From the IMG/VR virus record IMGVR_UViG_3300033997_000243, positions 186,001 to 250,000 of that record: a DNA stretch of 64,000 bases. One strand, written 5' to 3'. Position 1 is the stretch's first letter. Each line of letters opens with the position of its first letter. A program made the position numbers and the translations under genes. This DNA is from a virus. Below are positions 44,274 through 53,545 of the stretch, piece after piece. The notes under the pieces are model-generated. The model did not search any database, was not told the origin of the DNA, and was given only the letters and a program-made list of their open reading frames with translations.

Positions 44274-45266
44274 ATGAAAACTTTTGGAATGAATCCAACT
44301 TTAGTTGAATCATTTAAGAACATTATGCCAACAAGGAATCTTGCGTATTTCTTTGATGGCACAATGCCAGCGGATTTTAATTCATTAGGTTTTCCGCAAA
44401 CAGCAGCAGGTTTAATTGAAAACTGTAAGAACGCTTGTGTCATTACAAGCTACTTCACAGACAACCGCAACGTGAATTTTGTGAATGCAGGATCATTAAT
44501 AAAGTCTGGCGATTTGGTTGCTGTATATCGCGGTGAAGTTGTGTCAGTTAAAGACGGAGCAAGTAATCCAACAGCTTTTGATGATCATTTGATTTATTAT
44601 CCAAGAAAAATCACCTGCAAAAATGACTACAGAGATCACAACACTTTTATGTCTGTCATGTATAAAATGCAAGGTGATTATGGTTTTGACGGATTAGATA
44701 CTTTCATTGCGCGTACAACAGAAAATGATGAAACTATCGAATTTGAATACGATACACCAAGAGCAGTAAACTGTTTTGGTATCAAGCAAAGCACAACAGC
44801 CGCGCAAGTAATGTATCAATTTCACATTGAATATTGGAATGGATCTGCTTGGACATTGATTGATACAAGTCCAATAAATCAAATTGGCTATTGGATAGTT
44901 AAATTTGCTGAGATAACGGCTACTCGTTTCAGAATCCGTAAAGTAAGTACAACTGGGACAGCCGCGAATATAGATTTAGCTTTCGCTTATTTTGGTAAGT
45001 TTGGATTCAGTGCCGGTGACATTCGTAAAAACGTAGCTGTTCCACAATACGCCATTATTGTTCCAGAGCATATTAGTGCGGCTACCTACACAAACTTGTT
45101 ATCAAAACAAAACGACACTTATGGAAACCGTAATCAAAATACTGAACATCTTATAATGTGCAGTGCAGGTCTGCCAAGCCAAAGCGTTTACATGAAAATG
45201 AACGCACCTACAACAGACGAATACAACAAATACAACTACTATTTAGTAGTTGGGCAGATTATATAA
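44274..45266 (+). CDS. Adhesin-array protein, long form 2, discoidin-like
   Basis: A 330-residue protein. The N-terminal framework motif YFFDGTMPADFNSLG and C-terminal framework motif IMCSAGLPSQSVYMKM flank a ~150-residue insert with the pattern of an F5/8-type (discoidin) sandwich: TIEFEYDTPRAVNCFGI, HIEYWNGSAWTLID and ATRFRIRKV. Such folds usually bind sugars, which fits host-surface binding. Confidence 0.72.
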   Translation: MKTFGMNPTLVESFKNIMPTRNLAYFFDGTMPADFNSLGFPQTAAGLIENCKNACVITSYFTDNRNVNFVNAGSLIKSGDLVAVYRGEVVSVKDGASNPTAFDDHLIYYPRKITCKNDYRDHNTFMSVMYKMQGDYGFDGLDTFIARTTENDETIEFEYDTPRAVNCFGIKQSTTAAQVMYQFHIEYWNGSAWTLIDTSPINQIGYWIVKFAEITATRFRIRKVSTTGTAANIDLAFAYFGKFGFSAGDIRKNVAVPQYAIIVPEHISAATYTNLLSKQNDTYGNRNQNTEHLIMCSAGLPSQSVYMKMNAPTTDEYNKYNYYLVVGQII

Positions 45267-45275
45267 GGCGGCCTT

Positions 45276-46409
45276 ATGTTGAATGCAGGATTAAACGATA
45301 CTGTATTTAGATCTATCGAGAACAATATTACAATTGAAGGGTTGTCCATATCAAACACGGTTTATCTATTCAGTGGAGATCCTCCAATAGATATAAGTGA
45401 TATGATGCTTACATTGACTGGGAATTTGGATGTAGATACTTCTTATTTAGTTAATAGGGCTGACGCTATATTAGATCTTGATTTTTCGGTAACACGAGAT
45501 TCTACATCTATAAAATTTAATATAGCAAATGGATTTTTTGGAAATTATTTTGAAAAATTTTTAGCATATAAAGGTAAGCCTGACTTAAATGTTTATGATA
45601 CTGGATTAGCGGCTTACAGAAATCTTGGAGACTGTATAGTATATTACGCAAACAGTATAGCTTCAAACTATTCAGTAAGTTCAGGACTGCCTTCAGTAAC
45701 CATACCCACAAGACAGTCTCCTAATGTGAGAAATGATACTCATATAGAAAATTCTGCATTCTCAGGCAAATATCTAAGAGGCAGATATAACATTAGCAGT
45801 TGGTATTTCTATATGGGCCGCAGAGCCAATAATAAAAATGCCAGTGGTCAAGACTTGCCAACTAATAACCATCGTGGTCATGGTATGGTCATATTCGATT
45901 CTCCCATTGAGGCTGATTTTATTATGTTCAGCCTTGTGCATGATGGAACGACTATATATAATACCAACTTATCTAGTCTCAGTCTTATACTTGAAGATAA
46001 TACTTTTGTTGAACTTCCAGTATTTGGCGTCAGTCCGTCAGGAATCATATATTTAGTTCCATTTGCGAAAAGAACTATAAAGGGCGTGAGAATGGCAAAT
46101 GCCTACCAGCCTATAAATACTTCTACTCAAACTTTCTGTAACTACTATTGTCCGATTTTTACTGTAGGTCTTTCTGAATACCAGACAACAGATTTGGCAA
46201 ATCCAACAAGAGATATTATAACTCATGCACTTGTAGTGCCGACCTTAAATCCTGTAAGACAATCTCAAGCTACAAAGAGTCAACCTTTGATGTTGCTTAG
46301 TGTGGGAAATGAGGAAAGTTCAGCAGAACTTAAAGTTCAAGCACCTGATAGTATGTACATATCTTCTAGCAGTGTTGTAGATAAAACACTAATGGAATTG
46401 CCAAAATAA
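45276..46409 (+). CDS. Adhesin-array protein, long form 3
   Basis: A 377-residue protein, a clear full-length paralogue of the gene at 51719: MLNAGLNDTVFRSI against MLTAGLNENLVRTL, YLFSGDPP against YMFSGSVP, NLGDCIVYYANS against ALGDCVLYRLNN, SSLSLILEDNTFVELP against SNVSLILPNNSIVELP. Both contain the variant discoidin-like insert. The framework C-terminal motif is LSVGNEESSAELKV. Confidence 0.74.
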   Translation: MLNAGLNDTVFRSIENNITIEGLSISNTVYLFSGDPPIDISDMMLTLTGNLDVDTSYLVNRADAILDLDFSVTRDSTSIKFNIANGFFGNYFEKFLAYKGKPDLNVYDTGLAAYRNLGDCIVYYANSIASNYSVSSGLPSVTIPTRQSPNVRNDTHIENSAFSGKYLRGRYNISSWYFYMGRRANNKNASGQDLPTNNHRGHGMVIFDSPIEADFIMFSLVHDGTTIYNTNLSSLSLILEDNTFVELPVFGVSPSGIIYLVPFAKRTIKGVRMANAYQPINTSTQTFCNYYCPIFTVGLSEYQTTDLANPTRDIITHALVVPTLNPVRQSQATKSQPLMLLSVGNEESSAELKVQAPDSMYISSSSVVDKTLMELPK

Positions 46410-46492
46410 ACTGGGTTTAAAGTTTTGAATAAATAAGTTATTATCATCCAAGTAGATAAGATCTTAATAATCAAACAATTTTGGAAATAAAC
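46410..46492 (+). promoter_or_regulatory. AT-rich spacer, possible promoter
   Basis: An 83-base spacer inside the otherwise tightly packed array. It starts with AAAATAAACTGGG (46403-46415), nearly repeated as AAAATAAAACTGGG at 48259, in the only other sizeable spacer of the array. No hairpin is obvious. It may hold an internal promoter; the evidence is only the shared short motif. Confidence 0.3.
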
Positions 46493-47059
46493 ATGAAAAT
46501 TAATAAAGCTTTTGCTGATCAGATGCTACTTATCTATGGGCAGAATTATGCAGCCACAACTTTGACTCAAACTTCAGGAGTTATATTTAGTTTGTGGAGT
46601 GGGGCAGAACTTTCTCAGACTGAAATGAATGTCATTCGTGACACATTCACAGACGCAAATGGAATTATTGCAGGTAATTGGCCAGCTACTTTAATGGGGC
46701 CAAATGGAAGAGTTGAATTGGCACGTTTATACGTACCAACTTTCTCGCAAAGATCGGATAATAGCGAACCTAATGCTCTAAGAAAAAAATTTGAACTATC
46801 AAAAATAACAAGTTTAATGACTATTCTTGCGGCGGGTAACGCAGGATCATTTACATTATCCATAACAGGATCTAGTTGGACTGGATGGACATCTGCCGCA
46901 GCAAACTCTAGCCGTGTTATATATAATGGTTCAGTAGGAAATTTAGAAAGTAATGCTGATATTAAGTTTCCTACAACTTCAATAGCTTTGGATAGTAAAA
47001 TTAAACCTACCGACATAAATTTCCAATTTAATTTCCCAAGTTTAGAAATGATTTGGTAA
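46493..47059 (+). CDS. Adhesin-array protein, short form 2
   Basis: A 188-residue protein. I take the ATG at 46493 (MKINKAFADQ), matching the short members; a TTG 12 bases earlier is less likely. The framework motifs are LWSGAELSQTEMNVI and GSVGNLESNADIKF. It has no discoidin-like insert. It is closely related in layout to the next gene, including the C-terminal helix-strand ending. Confidence 0.72.
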   Translation: MKINKAFADQMLLIYGQNYAATTLTQTSGVIFSLWSGAELSQTEMNVIRDTFTDANGIIAGNWPATLMGPNGRVELARLYVPTFSQRSDNSEPNALRKKFELSKITSLMTILAAGNAGSFTLSITGSSWTGWTSAAANSSRVIYNGSVGNLESNADIKFPTTSIALDSKIKPTDINFQFNFPSLEMIW

Positions 47060-47074
47060 TAGAGGCGACACACA

Positions 47075-47602
47075 ATGAAAATGAATACTGGTGCTTTATT
47101 AGCAAGTACATATGCTTTGCACAGAAACGATCTTGCAAATACTACGGCTGTTTCAGTTAGTTTGTTTACTGGTGGCCCATTAACTCAAGCCGAAGAAGAT
47201 TATATAAACAGTGCTACTGTTACAGCAGCTTCAACAGGTTTGATTAGTCACAGTTTAGCCAGAACAAATTTAATTTCAACACGTACTGAACTTGGTCAAC
47301 TGTTTTTACCTACTTTCACTCAGAAGAAAATAGGTGGGAATGTACATGAACGCATTTGGATGTTCACACAACGCACAGAAGAAATGACTGGATTAGCTAA
47401 TGGAGATCCAACACTTGCAATGATTTCACTTCATGGTGGTGCAGCTGTTTATACAGCTGGAAACATTTGCAGAATGTTAATGTTGTGTTCAGTAGGTAAC
47501 GTAGGTTCAGGTGCTGAATTTGAACACAATGGCCCAATAGTAACTGGACAGCGTTACAAAATAAACGACTTCAAGTTTACCATTCAAAACTTGTTAGGTT
47601 AA
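47075..47602 (+). CDS. Adhesin-array protein, short form 3
   Basis: A 175-residue protein, paralogue of the preceding gene: LFTGGPLTQAEEDYI, LARTNLISTRTELGQLFLPT and CSVGNVGSGAEFEHNG, ending YKINDFKFTIQN like the other short members. AGAGGCG precedes the start. Confidence 0.74.
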   Translation: MKMNTGALLASTYALHRNDLANTTAVSVSLFTGGPLTQAEEDYINSATVTAASTGLISHSLARTNLISTRTELGQLFLPTFTQKKIGGNVHERIWMFTQRTEEMTGLANGDPTLAMISLHGGAAVYTAGNICRMLMLCSVGNVGSGAEFEHNGPIVTGQRYKINDFKFTIQNLLG

Positions 47603-47606
47603 GTTT

Positions 47607-48242
47607 ATGGGAAATGTTTATACTCATAATCATGGAACGGAACCTAAAGTCGTTCAAGTATACAAGCCATTTTTCAACAATAGCTTAGCTAACGGCCCAT
47701 TACGTCAATTTATTTCCTACCCACAATCAAGCGCACCTACTGCACGAATAGGTCAGTTTGATGGATATGAGTGGGGATATAACACAGACGGATCGCAGTA
47801 CGGAATAGTGCGATTTAATGGAGTAGCAGTCCCAAATCAAGCTGAAACTTTTGCTATGTTGCAATCAAAATATTCGATTGGTGTAAATCAAAATATTAAT
47901 ACCAATCCGATATTTTATTCAGTTTACGCAAAGACTGATCTGGAAGATCCAATAGAGAGTGTTGTATGCGAATATAATGCTTCCAACCACAAAGTATTTT
48001 CATATTCAAATGGAACAAGAACTTGGTCAGCCACTATAGATGGAATAACTTATGGATGGCGCAGCTATTCTAACATAGAAGGTGCGGCTGGCTACTTGAA
48101 TGATTTTACGATTAACGGTCAAGGCTCTGCTAATATTGCAGTGCGAGATTATATTTTAAATTTATGCACTGTAGGTTCAGTTGTTCAATCTGGTGAGCCA
48201 ATAAGAAGTGCCGTCTGCGTTAAAACGTATTCGGTATCTTAA
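47607..48242 (+). CDS. Adhesin-array protein, divergent member
   Basis: A 211-residue beta-rich protein. The C-terminal motif LCTVGSVVQSGEPIRSAVCV matches the shared array framework, while the N-terminal part (YTHNHGTEPKVVQVY) is divergent. It is followed by a 73-base spacer. Confidence 0.68.
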   Translation: MGNVYTHNHGTEPKVVQVYKPFFNNSLANGPLRQFISYPQSSAPTARIGQFDGYEWGYNTDGSQYGIVRFNGVAVPNQAETFAMLQSKYSIGVNQNINTNPIFYSVYAKTDLEDPIESVVCEYNASNHKVFSYSNGTRTWSATIDGITYGWRSYSNIEGAAGYLNDFTINGQGSANIAVRDYILNLCTVGSVVQSGEPIRSAVCVKTYSVS

Positions 48243-48315
48243 ATAACGATAACGGATTAAAATAAAACTGGGAAAATGAAACGCAGTATGTTCTGCATTT
48301 AATAGGAGACATCTG
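48243..48315 (+). promoter_or_regulatory. Spacer with short hairpin and shared motif
   Basis: A 73-base spacer with AAAATAAAACTGGG (48259-48272), also found at 46403, and a 4-bp GCAG/CTGC hairpin (48283-48296) extendable through one mismatch. TAGGAGA before the next start is its ribosome binding site. It is possibly an internal promoter region. Confidence 0.3.
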
Positions 48316-48777
48316 ATGCCTAGTGTATATGTCGCGGCATACTATGCAAACAGATTTGATCCAGATACATTGTTTCCTGAAACGGTCACGATTGATGGCG
48401 ATCAAGTTTTTTTGTCAGACGGAAATCCTTCATTGGCACAAAGAGGTCAGTACAATATAGATCAAAGCTTTTTAAGTTTCTTGAGTCTAACTTATCTGAA
48501 CATGCCAGAAGTATTTTTCGATCAAGTAGCGACTACAGTTGAACGACCTTTAGTTCCACAAGCAAGTTCATACTTGTTAAGTAGTTCAATAAATGAATTG
48601 CAAATACCATACACTGTAGTAGAAGTTAAATCAAATTTTGGACAAGTATTTGTACAGAATTCTCTGCATACAGTTAGTGTGTTATTGCCTCAAGATCCTG
48701 ATTTAGATTTTAATGCTACTGCATTTGTGCAGTACAATCTGATGAATGAATCTACATTAACCTCAACTTTGATATAA
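48316..48777 (+). CDS. Adhesin-array accessory protein, paralogue
   Basis: A 153-residue beta-rich protein related to the gene at 43880 (FDPDTLFPETVTIDGDQVF against the FFPKQVTWDLSLNG region). The function is unknown. Its placement directly before a long-form member mirrors the placement of its paralogue, suggesting duplication of a gene pair. Confidence 0.7.
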   Translation: MPSVYVAAYYANRFDPDTLFPETVTIDGDQVFLSDGNPSLAQRGQYNIDQSFLSFLSLTYLNMPEVFFDQVATTVERPLVPQASSYLLSSSINELQIPYTVVEVKSNFGQVFVQNSLHTVSVLLPQDPDLDFNATAFVQYNLMNESTLTSTLI

Positions 48778-48787
48778 GGGCGCAGTT

Positions 48788-49738
48788 ATGTATTTTGCAG
48801 CAGAAAATGCGAATATGGTAAGTATGCAAGCGCAAGCTGGCACACAATGGAATCTTTTTCTGATGACTGGTGATGTTCCAACTTCAGTAAATGAAGTTCA
48901 TACAGAAATCGGCTTGTCAGATATGAAAGGCATTTATGCAAATGCCATTGCAGGTTTACGTTTACTGTCTGTAAACAGCACAACATACGGAACAGAATTA
49001 GTTGCATTTGAAAACGTAGCTCAACTTTTCACACTTAAAATGCACGGTGCAAGATCTACTAATGGTCTGGCTGGCATTCAACTGTTACCACAATCTATTG
49101 ATTCAAACATTCAAGGACTGGAAAAACCAGCTGGTTTTGTGAATGGATTAGAATCTATGGCACTGGCTCCAGCAACAGCCACAACTCATATAACAACTGA
49201 TGGTTGGATTGAATATGATTTTGGTGATGCTGTTAGTGTGAACCGTGTTGTATACGGAAATTTTGTTACTACCACAAGAAATCCAAGCACAATGGCGATT
49301 GAATATTTGAACGGAAGTGCTTGGGTTGTAGCAGCCACAGGCATCGCTGTTAAAACGTACAATGCCGCTGGTATTGAATCAACTTTTGCTCCAATAAGTG
49401 CGCGTCGTTGGAGAGTTCGTTTTCTGGATAACACCGGAACTGTTGCAGCAAATACATTAGTGTATAACTATATTCGCTTCTTTGCTTCGGCAGTACCAAG
49501 TAATGTAATGTCAAAAGAAAATATTCCTGTAACCTGGGGTATTTTAGTTCCGGCAGCTCCAGTAGCTTCTATCTACGAAAGTTTGTTTGCTCAACGTGTA
49601 CCCGCATTTATTTTTACATTAGGTGGGCCAGCTGACGGTGGCGTGGGTTTATTAAACCGCAGTAGCGGAACAATCGAAGATATTTTTAGTGTTATCAGTC
49701 TTAAACTTAAAACTGCTGTAGTCACGGAGGTAGCATAA
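48788..49738 (+). CDS. Adhesin-array protein, long form 4, discoidin-like
   Basis: A 316-residue protein with the clearest discoidin-like insert in the array: GWIEYDFGDAVSVNRVVYGN, MAIEYLNGSAWVVAATG, then ISARRWRVRFLDN. The framework motifs are LMTGDVPTSVNEV and FTLGGPADGGVGLL, and the block WGILVPAAP is shared with the member at 51719. Sugar binding is likely from the fold; the ligand is unknown. Confidence 0.74.
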   Translation: MYFAAENANMVSMQAQAGTQWNLFLMTGDVPTSVNEVHTEIGLSDMKGIYANAIAGLRLLSVNSTTYGTELVAFENVAQLFTLKMHGARSTNGLAGIQLLPQSIDSNIQGLEKPAGFVNGLESMALAPATATTHITTDGWIEYDFGDAVSVNRVVYGNFVTTTRNPSTMAIEYLNGSAWVVAATGIAVKTYNAAGIESTFAPISARRWRVRFLDNTGTVAANTLVYNYIRFFASAVPSNVMSKENIPVTWGILVPAAPVASIYESLFAQRVPAFIFTLGGPADGGVGLLNRSSGTIEDIFSVISLKLKTAVVTEVA

Positions 49739-50274
49739 TGTTATTAGCAACTGATGCGATGATTCCACTGTTGAATCAATCACCAATTTTAGGTGTAACA
49801 AACCGCAAAATGCTTACTCTGTATGATGGCACCATGCCAACAAAAGAAGATTTGGAAGCTGCTTTATATTCCACTACTTCAGGATCAGGTATTGCAAGTA
49901 CAACTCGCGGTTTGTATCGTCAAGATCTTATTCACAATCTTGCACTTGCAAAAGGCGGGATATTACGTGGTTACGTAAACTATCCAACAAACTTTGCACT
50001 TCAAATGCAAGGTGCAAACAAATTGCGCTTTCCATTATCCGAACGTCCAGAAGAATTGATTAAGTCTGCGATTGGTAACGTAACTTATTTTATTCTGGCA
50101 GTTGTTGCCAGTACAGTTGTTGCCCCAACAACTAACGGTGCAGTTCACTGGGTAGGTATTGGTACTGTTGGTGCGGCTGGAAGTGGGGCTGATATGATTT
50201 TGTTCGGCGGCGCAATTGATAATACACGCGCAGTTAAAATGAATGATCAAATATTCACTTTTGACGGAGTATAA
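49738..50274 (+). CDS. Adhesin-array protein, short form 4
   Basis: A 178-residue protein with framework motifs LYDGTMPTKEDLEAA and GTVGAAGSGADMILFGG and no insert. The start overlaps the previous stop (TAATG), indicating translational coupling to the long member. Confidence 0.73.
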   Translation: MLLATDAMIPLLNQSPILGVTNRKMLTLYDGTMPTKEDLEAALYSTTSGSGIASTTRGLYRQDLIHNLALAKGGILRGYVNYPTNFALQMQGANKLRFPLSERPEELIKSAIGNVTYFILAVVASTVVAPTTNGAVHWVGIGTVGAAGSGADMILFGGAIDNTRAVKMNDQIFTFDGV

Positions 50275-50276
50275 CC

Positions 50277-51185
50277 ATGATATTCCATTCAGGAGTTAAC
50301 GCACCCAATAGTATTCAAGACTATTTCGGTGCTTCTGGATGGCATTCATTTTTCTTTTCGGCAGCGGATTTGGGTTTAACTCTTCCAGTTAGTTTTGAGG
50401 AATTGACGGAAGAGTTTTTAAAATTCAATCCGCACGATGTAGATGCGTTGATTAATAACTGTCGAGCAGTATCATTACTGACCTCAAGTGTTGTTAATGG
50501 AAACTTGGTATATAATCACGCATCTTCATTAATTCCTATGAGAAAAATGGGGCCAGATGTTTCCAATCCAAGATACGGCAATGATCCCCTTTATCAAGGC
50601 CGCATTTTAAATGTTTGGAGTACAGGAGACAGAACTCAATTTACTTTTGCTGAGAAATGTGCGCTACTTGGTAGACAATCAACTTATGTGACTTTTGCTC
50701 AAACAGCATTAGGTCATAAAATAGAATTAGACTGTTCCGCGCAAAAGATAAATTTTATTGACATGGATTTTGGTTCTGTTGTTCCAAACTTCAATATCAA
50801 AACCGTGGCTAATGGAGTAGAGCTTGAACACGTTGTTACTAAAGTAGCGAACAATCGTTTCATGTTCAATAACACAAGAACAGATGTAACTAAAGTTATT
50901 ATCGAGTTTACAGCCGGACAACCAGCTTTTGATCTAAAATCTATTAAGATCATGACAGATAATATTAATGGACATTCAGCAGTATCAATTAATTTTGCTC
51001 TGTTACGTCCAGTAAGTGTAACCGGCAGTTTATTACCAGTAGGTGCAGATTATCCTTTCATGGTAATATCTTCTGGTGGAACAAATGCAACAACGGAAAT
51101 GCGTTTAGACATAGGAACAAAGCAATCTGGCGAAGATGTTGTTGTAATGCACTGTCAAATTCGTCCTCAAGTAGTGGAGATTTAA
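50277..51185 (+). CDS. Adhesin-array protein, long form 5
   Basis: A 302-residue protein. It has an insert resembling the discoidin-like block but more divergent (KIELDCSAQKINFIDMDFGS ... KVIIEFTAGQPAFDLKSIKI). The C-terminal framework motif is VISSGGTNATTEMRLD. Probably another surface-binding member. Confidence 0.7.
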   Translation: MIFHSGVNAPNSIQDYFGASGWHSFFFSAADLGLTLPVSFEELTEEFLKFNPHDVDALINNCRAVSLLTSSVVNGNLVYNHASSLIPMRKMGPDVSNPRYGNDPLYQGRILNVWSTGDRTQFTFAEKCALLGRQSTYVTFAQTALGHKIELDCSAQKINFIDMDFGSVVPNFNIKTVANGVELEHVVTKVANNRFMFNNTRTDVTKVIIEFTAGQPAFDLKSIKIMTDNINGHSAVSINFALLRPVSVTGSLLPVGADYPFMVISSGGTNATTEMRLDIGTKQSGEDVVVMHCQIRPQVVEI

Positions 51186-51187
51186 TT

Positions 51188-51679
51188 ATGATTGGATTAT
51201 CCACTAGCATGAAAGCTTTACTTGGAGCCAAGTACGAACAAACAGCTGTAGCTAAAAAAGTAATGTGGGTTATGGGAGGCACTATGCCAACTCAAGCTCA
51301 AATTGCTGCATTAGTTCAGGCTGATGGTTCAATAAGTAGTAACGCATTAAAAGCATTAGGTACTTTAAGATTAAGTGTTACATATCCAGCCACTGTTGTT
51401 CCATTACGTACCGGAATAAACCTAGTAAGTTGGTTATTAAGTCAACGCGGTGAAACTTTCACAGTTAACTCACCTGGTGCTGCCGATTGGTTTGTTTTTA
51501 TGTATGTGCAAACTAACATCAACGAACCGAACTACACAACAGACGCCAAGATTTATCAATGTTTCATCGGTAAAGTTGGTGACATAGGTGAAACTGGAGT
51601 CGATATGGAATTATTAGGTTCAATGATTGAATCTGATAAACTATATAAAACTACAGACTTTGAAATTAAATCTATATAA
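51188..51679 (+). CDS. Adhesin-array protein, short form 5
   Basis: A 163-residue protein with framework motifs VMGGTMPTQAQIAALV and GKVGDIGETGVDMELLGS and the common C-terminal KLYKTTDFEIKS. It has no insert. A UUCG hairpin follows. Confidence 0.73.
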   Translation: MIGLSTSMKALLGAKYEQTAVAKKVMWVMGGTMPTQAQIAALVQADGSISSNALKALGTLRLSVTYPATVVPLRTGINLVSWLLSQRGETFTVNSPGAADWFVFMYVQTNINEPNYTTDAKIYQCFIGKVGDIGETGVDMELLGSMIESDKLYKTTDFEIKSI

Positions 51680-51685
51680 GTATTT

Positions 51686-51699
51686 GGGGCTTCGGCCCC
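51686..51699 (+). terminator. UUCG hairpin inside the adhesin array
   Basis: A 5-bp GGGGC/GCCCC stem closed by UUCG with no T-run. It lies right after the stop of the short member, so it may stabilise the 3' end or partly terminate before the last long member. Confidence 0.5.
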
Positions 51700-51718
51700 T
51701 CTACTTAAGGAAAAATTT

Positions 51719-52849
51719 ATGCTGACCGCAGGATTAAATGAAAACTTAGTAAGAACATTAATTAACACTGCAACAATTAATTCCATAACACATCAAAGTG
51801 TTTTGTATATGTTTAGCGGTTCAGTTCCACCAAGTCTTGAATCATTAGATTTGAATGTAGGTTCCTTGACAGAAAATCTCAAGTCGCTACTTCAAAGCGC
51901 CGATGGTGTATGTTTTCCAAATATAGCTCTGGATAAATCAGATGGTTTGAAAATAAAGGCAAATATATCAAGCGGTGATTTTGGTGGAATAAGAGAAAAG
52001 ATTGGGACAAAGAAAGGAGCTTATATTCCAGATATTTCACAACAAGTATTTGATCTTAATACTTCTGGAAATAGAGCTTTAGGTGATTGTGTCTTATATA
52101 GATTAAATAATGCTTGGGCAGATTGGCAAGCTGGAACGGGCTTGCCTGCACTCGTTATTCCTCCTGTGTTACCTCCACTGGATTCAGTAAATTCATTATT
52201 GCAGATGACTGGAATAAATTGTCAATCGGGTCAAAAAATACGTACATTTGAACAATTGGATTCTTATGGAACTTATTTAGGCCGTAGAGGATCTACAACA
52301 GCAGGTGTTACTAACGATAGCCACAGAGCACACACTGCTATAGTGTTTGATGAACCAGTTCAAGCGGATTTTCTTTTATTCAGAATGCTTTGCCAAAATA
52401 ACGTGGCTACAAGAACTTTTTCAAACGTATCTTTAATTTTGCCAAATAATTCGATAGTGGAATTGCCTACATTCACGGCAACACAAAATATAAGTTACGT
52501 ACTCAACTTTACAAAAACTTTGATAAAGGGTTTACGTTTGGCAACAACACATCAAACTTTTAGTTCAACCCAAGCCAGATTCTATGCAACTTACTTTACG
52601 GCAGGTCTTAAAGATTGGGAATTAGAATCTGACTTAAGTGATAACACGAGAAATCCTTTTACTTGGGGTATTTTAGTGCCAACACCAGATCCAACTGCTT
52701 CGGCCTTAACCGAAAGAAAATTACCTTTAGCCTTGGTTACAATAGGTGATCCAGCAAGCGGCGCTGATATAGAATTCAATGGAAGATCTGAACATTATAT
52801 CAGACCAAATTGCATTGTAAACAAACAATTGTTTGAACTTAATTTATAA
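51719..52849 (+). CDS. Adhesin-array protein, long form 6
   Basis: A 376-residue protein, the closest paralogue of the gene at 45276 along its whole length (MLTAGLNENLVRTL, YMFSGSVPPSLESL, SNVSLILPNNSIVELP, TIGDPASGADIEFNG). It contains WGILVPTPDP as in the member at 48788. It is the last gene of the array before the lysis set. Confidence 0.74.
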   Translation: MLTAGLNENLVRTLINTATINSITHQSVLYMFSGSVPPSLESLDLNVGSLTENLKSLLQSADGVCFPNIALDKSDGLKIKANISSGDFGGIREKIGTKKGAYIPDISQQVFDLNTSGNRALGDCVLYRLNNAWADWQAGTGLPALVIPPVLPPLDSVNSLLQMTGINCQSGQKIRTFEQLDSYGTYLGRRGSTTAGVTNDSHRAHTAIVFDEPVQADFLLFRMLCQNNVATRTFSNVSLILPNNSIVELPTFTATQNISYVLNFTKTLIKGLRLATTHQTFSSTQARFYATYFTAGLKDWELESDLSDNTRNPFTWGILVPTPDPTASALTERKLPLALVTIGDPASGADIEFNGRSEHYIRPNCIVNKQLFELNL

Positions 52850-52863
52850 CATAAGGAAATAAA

Positions 52864-53211
52864 ATGGAGCAAGTAACAGCAACTCAACTACTTGGCCCAC
52901 TGATGAAATATTCATGGGATTATCTTATCTTAGCCTACGCATTTACTTTGCTTGGTGTAGCAATACACTGGGTTAAAAAATGTGTGCAGGATAAACTGGA
53001 CTTTGTGAAATACTGGACTTGCAACAAGCAAAGCAGTATTTTAGTTGTCTTAACTACAACAGCTGGTTATTTTACCACGCTTATCATTGATCCGAATCCA
53101 AATTTAATGACGTTTATTGGTATTAGTTATATGGCCGATAGCATATTAAACAGGGACGGTGGCCCAAAGGTGAATCCAAATGTCAGAACTCCAGACGAAC
53201 CAAGTTATTGA
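52864..53211 (+). CDS. Holin candidate, multi-span membrane protein
   Basis: A 115-residue protein with membrane segments at ~18-36 and ~58-76 and a third weaker hydrophobic stretch at ~80-95, with a charged C-terminus. Size, topology and position at the start of a lysis-type cluster fit a holin, which would time the opening of the inner membrane. No sequence family is recognised. It overlaps the next gene by 32 bases in another frame. Confidence 0.6.
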   Translation: MEQVTATQLLGPLMKYSWDYLILAYAFTLLGVAIHWVKKCVQDKLDFVKYWTCNKQSSILVVLTTTAGYFTTLIIDPNPNLMTFIGISYMADSILNRDGGPKVNPNVRTPDEPSY

Positions 53212-53542
53212 AGTTAAAGAAGTGTGGTATAAAAAGTGGGGTAAGTATATTCTTATGGGATTACTTGCTATACTTACACTGGGCGCGTATGCTTATGCAG
53301 CGCGTTCAAAAAACCCTACGGCTACAACTGATAAACTTGATGAAATCGACAGAGATATTATTGAGGATAAAATTGTTGATGCGAATGCTGTAGGAAAAGA
53401 AATAGAGGCAGAGCAATCCGATATGCAACAAATTAAGGTTGCTGGTCAAGATGCTTTTGATTCTGTTGCAGATCAAGCAGTTAATAAAACCGATGATCAA
53501 AAGATTGCGGATTTTAATGCAAGTATGAAAAAACGGAGATAG
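53180..53542 (+). CDS. Membrane protein with periplasmic coiled coil, i-spanin-like
   Basis: A 120-residue protein with one membrane segment at ~23-41 after a short basic cytoplasmic N-terminus, then an acidic coiled coil and a basic C-terminus. This is the layout of an inner-membrane spanin (Rz-like), but no motif proves it. It is nested in the end of the holin-like gene. It could alternatively be an antiholin. Confidence 0.55.
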   Translation: MSELQTNQVIEVKEVWYKKWGKYILMGLLAILTLGAYAYAARSKNPTATTDKLDEIDRDIIEDKIVDANAVGKEIEAEQSDMQQIKVAGQDAFDSVADQAVNKTDDQKIADFNASMKKRR

Positions 53543-53545
53543 TCA

